A stretch of 64,000 nucleotides of DNA. Origin: Sulfurospirillum halorespirans DSM 13726. Its GTDB lineage: Bacteria > Campylobacterota > Campylobacteria > Campylobacterales > Sulfurospirillaceae. Positions within the stretch are counted from its first letter, which is position 1. Every line of letters starts with the position of its first letter. Location of the stretch: positions 744,001 to 808,000 of the forward strand of contig NZ_CP017111.1 in assembly GCF_001723605.1 (NCBI RefSeq). Direction: 5' to 3'. Below are positions 63,270-64,000 of the stretch, one piece after another. A model generated the notes under the pieces. That model was not told where the DNA came from and searched no databases. It worked only from the letters and a program-made list of their open reading frames with translations. Position numbers and translations under genes: made by a program.

Positions 63270-64000
63270 AAATTAAACTCGCTGAGAGTTACGGCTTCTG
63301 TTTTGGTGTCAAACGTGCGATCAAAATTGCGGAAAATACCAAAAATGCTTCGACGATTGGACCGCTTATTCACAACAACGAGGAAATTAATCGTTTGCGT
63401 GAGAATTTTAATGTTAAAACCTTGCACCATATCTCTGAAGCTGAGGGTGTTGGTAAAGCAATTATAAGGACGCATGGGATTCCTAAAAAAGATCTTGAAA
63501 CGCTTCTCAAAAGTGATGTTCAAGTGATCAATGCGACGTGCCCTTATGTGACAAAACCCCAAGAAATTTGCGAAAAAATGAGTACGGAAGGGTATGAAAT
63601 CGTCATCTTTGGCGATGCCGATCATCCCGAAGTTAAGGGTGTTGAGAGCTATGCGATTCATGGTGCTCACGTCGTTCAAAGTGTAGAAGAGCTTGAAAAA
63701 GTAAGGTTTAAAGGCAATAAAATTGCCGTCGTTTCACAAACCACACGAAAAATCAGTGAATTTTTAGAAATCACCAATTTTTTAGAGACACGCTACAAAG
63801 AGGTGCGCGTCTTTAACACCATCTGCAACGCAACCTTTGAAAACCAAGATGCGGCGCGTGAGCTTGCCAAAGAAGCGGATGTCGTGATCGTTATCGGAGG
63901 AAAAAACTCGTCCAATACGAAGCAATTGCACAGCATTTGCAAAGAGTATTGTAAGGATAGTTTTCTAGTCGAGAGTGAAAAAGATTTAGATCCGAGTTGG
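63266..64000 (+). CDS. ispH: 4-hydroxy-3-methylbut-2-enyl diphosphate reductase (partial)
   Basis: Last step of the MEP isoprenoid pathway. About 245 residues are visible, from ATG 63266 overlapping the aroA stop. The N-terminal [13 protein letters not shown] carries the first 4Fe-4S Cys; RTHGIPKK, the second Cys in NATCPYVTK and the third in [11 protein letters not shown] follow, as does [11 protein letters not shown]. The C-terminal part lies beyond the window. Confidence 0.95.
   Translation, partial: MKIKLAESYGFCFGVKRAIKIAENTKNASTIGPLIHNNEEINRLRENFNVKTLHHISEAEGVGKAIIRTHGIPKKDLETLLKSDVQVINATCPYVTKPQEICEKMSTEGYEIVIFGDADHPEVKGVESYAIHGAHVVQSVEELEKVRFKGNKIAVVSQTTRKISEFLEITNFLETRYKEVRVFNTICNATFENQDAARELAKEADVVIVIGGKNSSNTKQLHSICKEYCKDSFLVESEKDLDPSW

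Noticed and set aside
1-64000. CRISPR array, transposon insertion sequence or rRNA genes
   Set aside because: No regularly spaced repeats, transposase-like proteins with flanking inverted repeats, or rRNA-like sequence were seen.

Overview
The window looks like the chromosome of a Campylobacterota (epsilonproteobacterial) species, most probably Sulfurospirillum or a close relative. The basis is gene order: gatC, cvpA, fur, lysS, glyA, a DUF1882-type gene and a SPOR gene lie in the order I recall from Campylobacter, and so do HIT, pheS, pheT, aroA and ispH. AT-rich codon use, a short-form hisG and respiratory lactate and oxaloacetate genes fit. The genus is an inference; no 16S rRNA gene is present.

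Layout. 1-8.5 kb (minus strand) is a housekeeping run from gatC to trpE with a diguanylate cyclase and a PilT-type ATPase placed inside it. 8.6-11.9 kb (plus) holds a YfgM-like and a BamB-like envelope gene, coaX and hisG. 11.9-17.1 kb (minus) holds parts for a phosphorelay: a CheY-like protein, a nitrate/nitrite-sensor (NIT) hybrid kinase and an HPt-like protein. Then come uvrC, a DciA-like gene, a tiny LptM-like lipoprotein, nadB, nhaD, guaA, hemD, a probable 6S RNA, purD, an RDD protein, lptD, pnp and atpE, followed by tRNA-Leu(GAG).

31.6-43.3 kb is a complete-looking inovirus (filamentous phage) prophage integrated in the 3' end of tRNA-Leu and bounded by a 27-bp direct repeat. It encodes a gene V-like ssDNA-binding protein, a pVIII-type major coat protein, tiny pVII/pIX-type membrane proteins (one apparently frameshifted), a pIII-like adsorption protein, a pVI-like protein, a Zot/pI assembly ATPase, a pIV-like secretin, an HUH rolling-circle initiator, a cytosine methylase, a tyrosine integrase and an adenine methylase. 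On the opposite strand sit a small HTH regulator and a membrane protein. This is the strongest candidate for a distinctive biological system here.

43.3-58.1 kb is a carbon-metabolism block: a sensor kinase/response regulator pair, TRAP-transporter Q and M subunits without a P subunit, a large FAD/Fe-S lactate (or glycolate) dehydrogenase, Na+-pumping oxaloacetate decarboxylase (GAB), PEP carboxykinase and argH. A plausible flow is uptake of a hydroxy acid, oxidation to a keto acid, and interconversion of pyruvate, oxaloacetate and PEP. 58.1-64 kb ends with HIT, pheS, pheT, aroA and the start of ispH.

Two dispersed signals cut across gene boundaries. The palindrome TTACATGTAA occurs 23 times exactly, mostly inside genes, against well under one expected. 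A structured intergenic element occurs before lysS and guaA, with a diverged copy before hisG. Inside the prophage a 10-mer, GATCAGTCAC, is repeated five times in one orientation.
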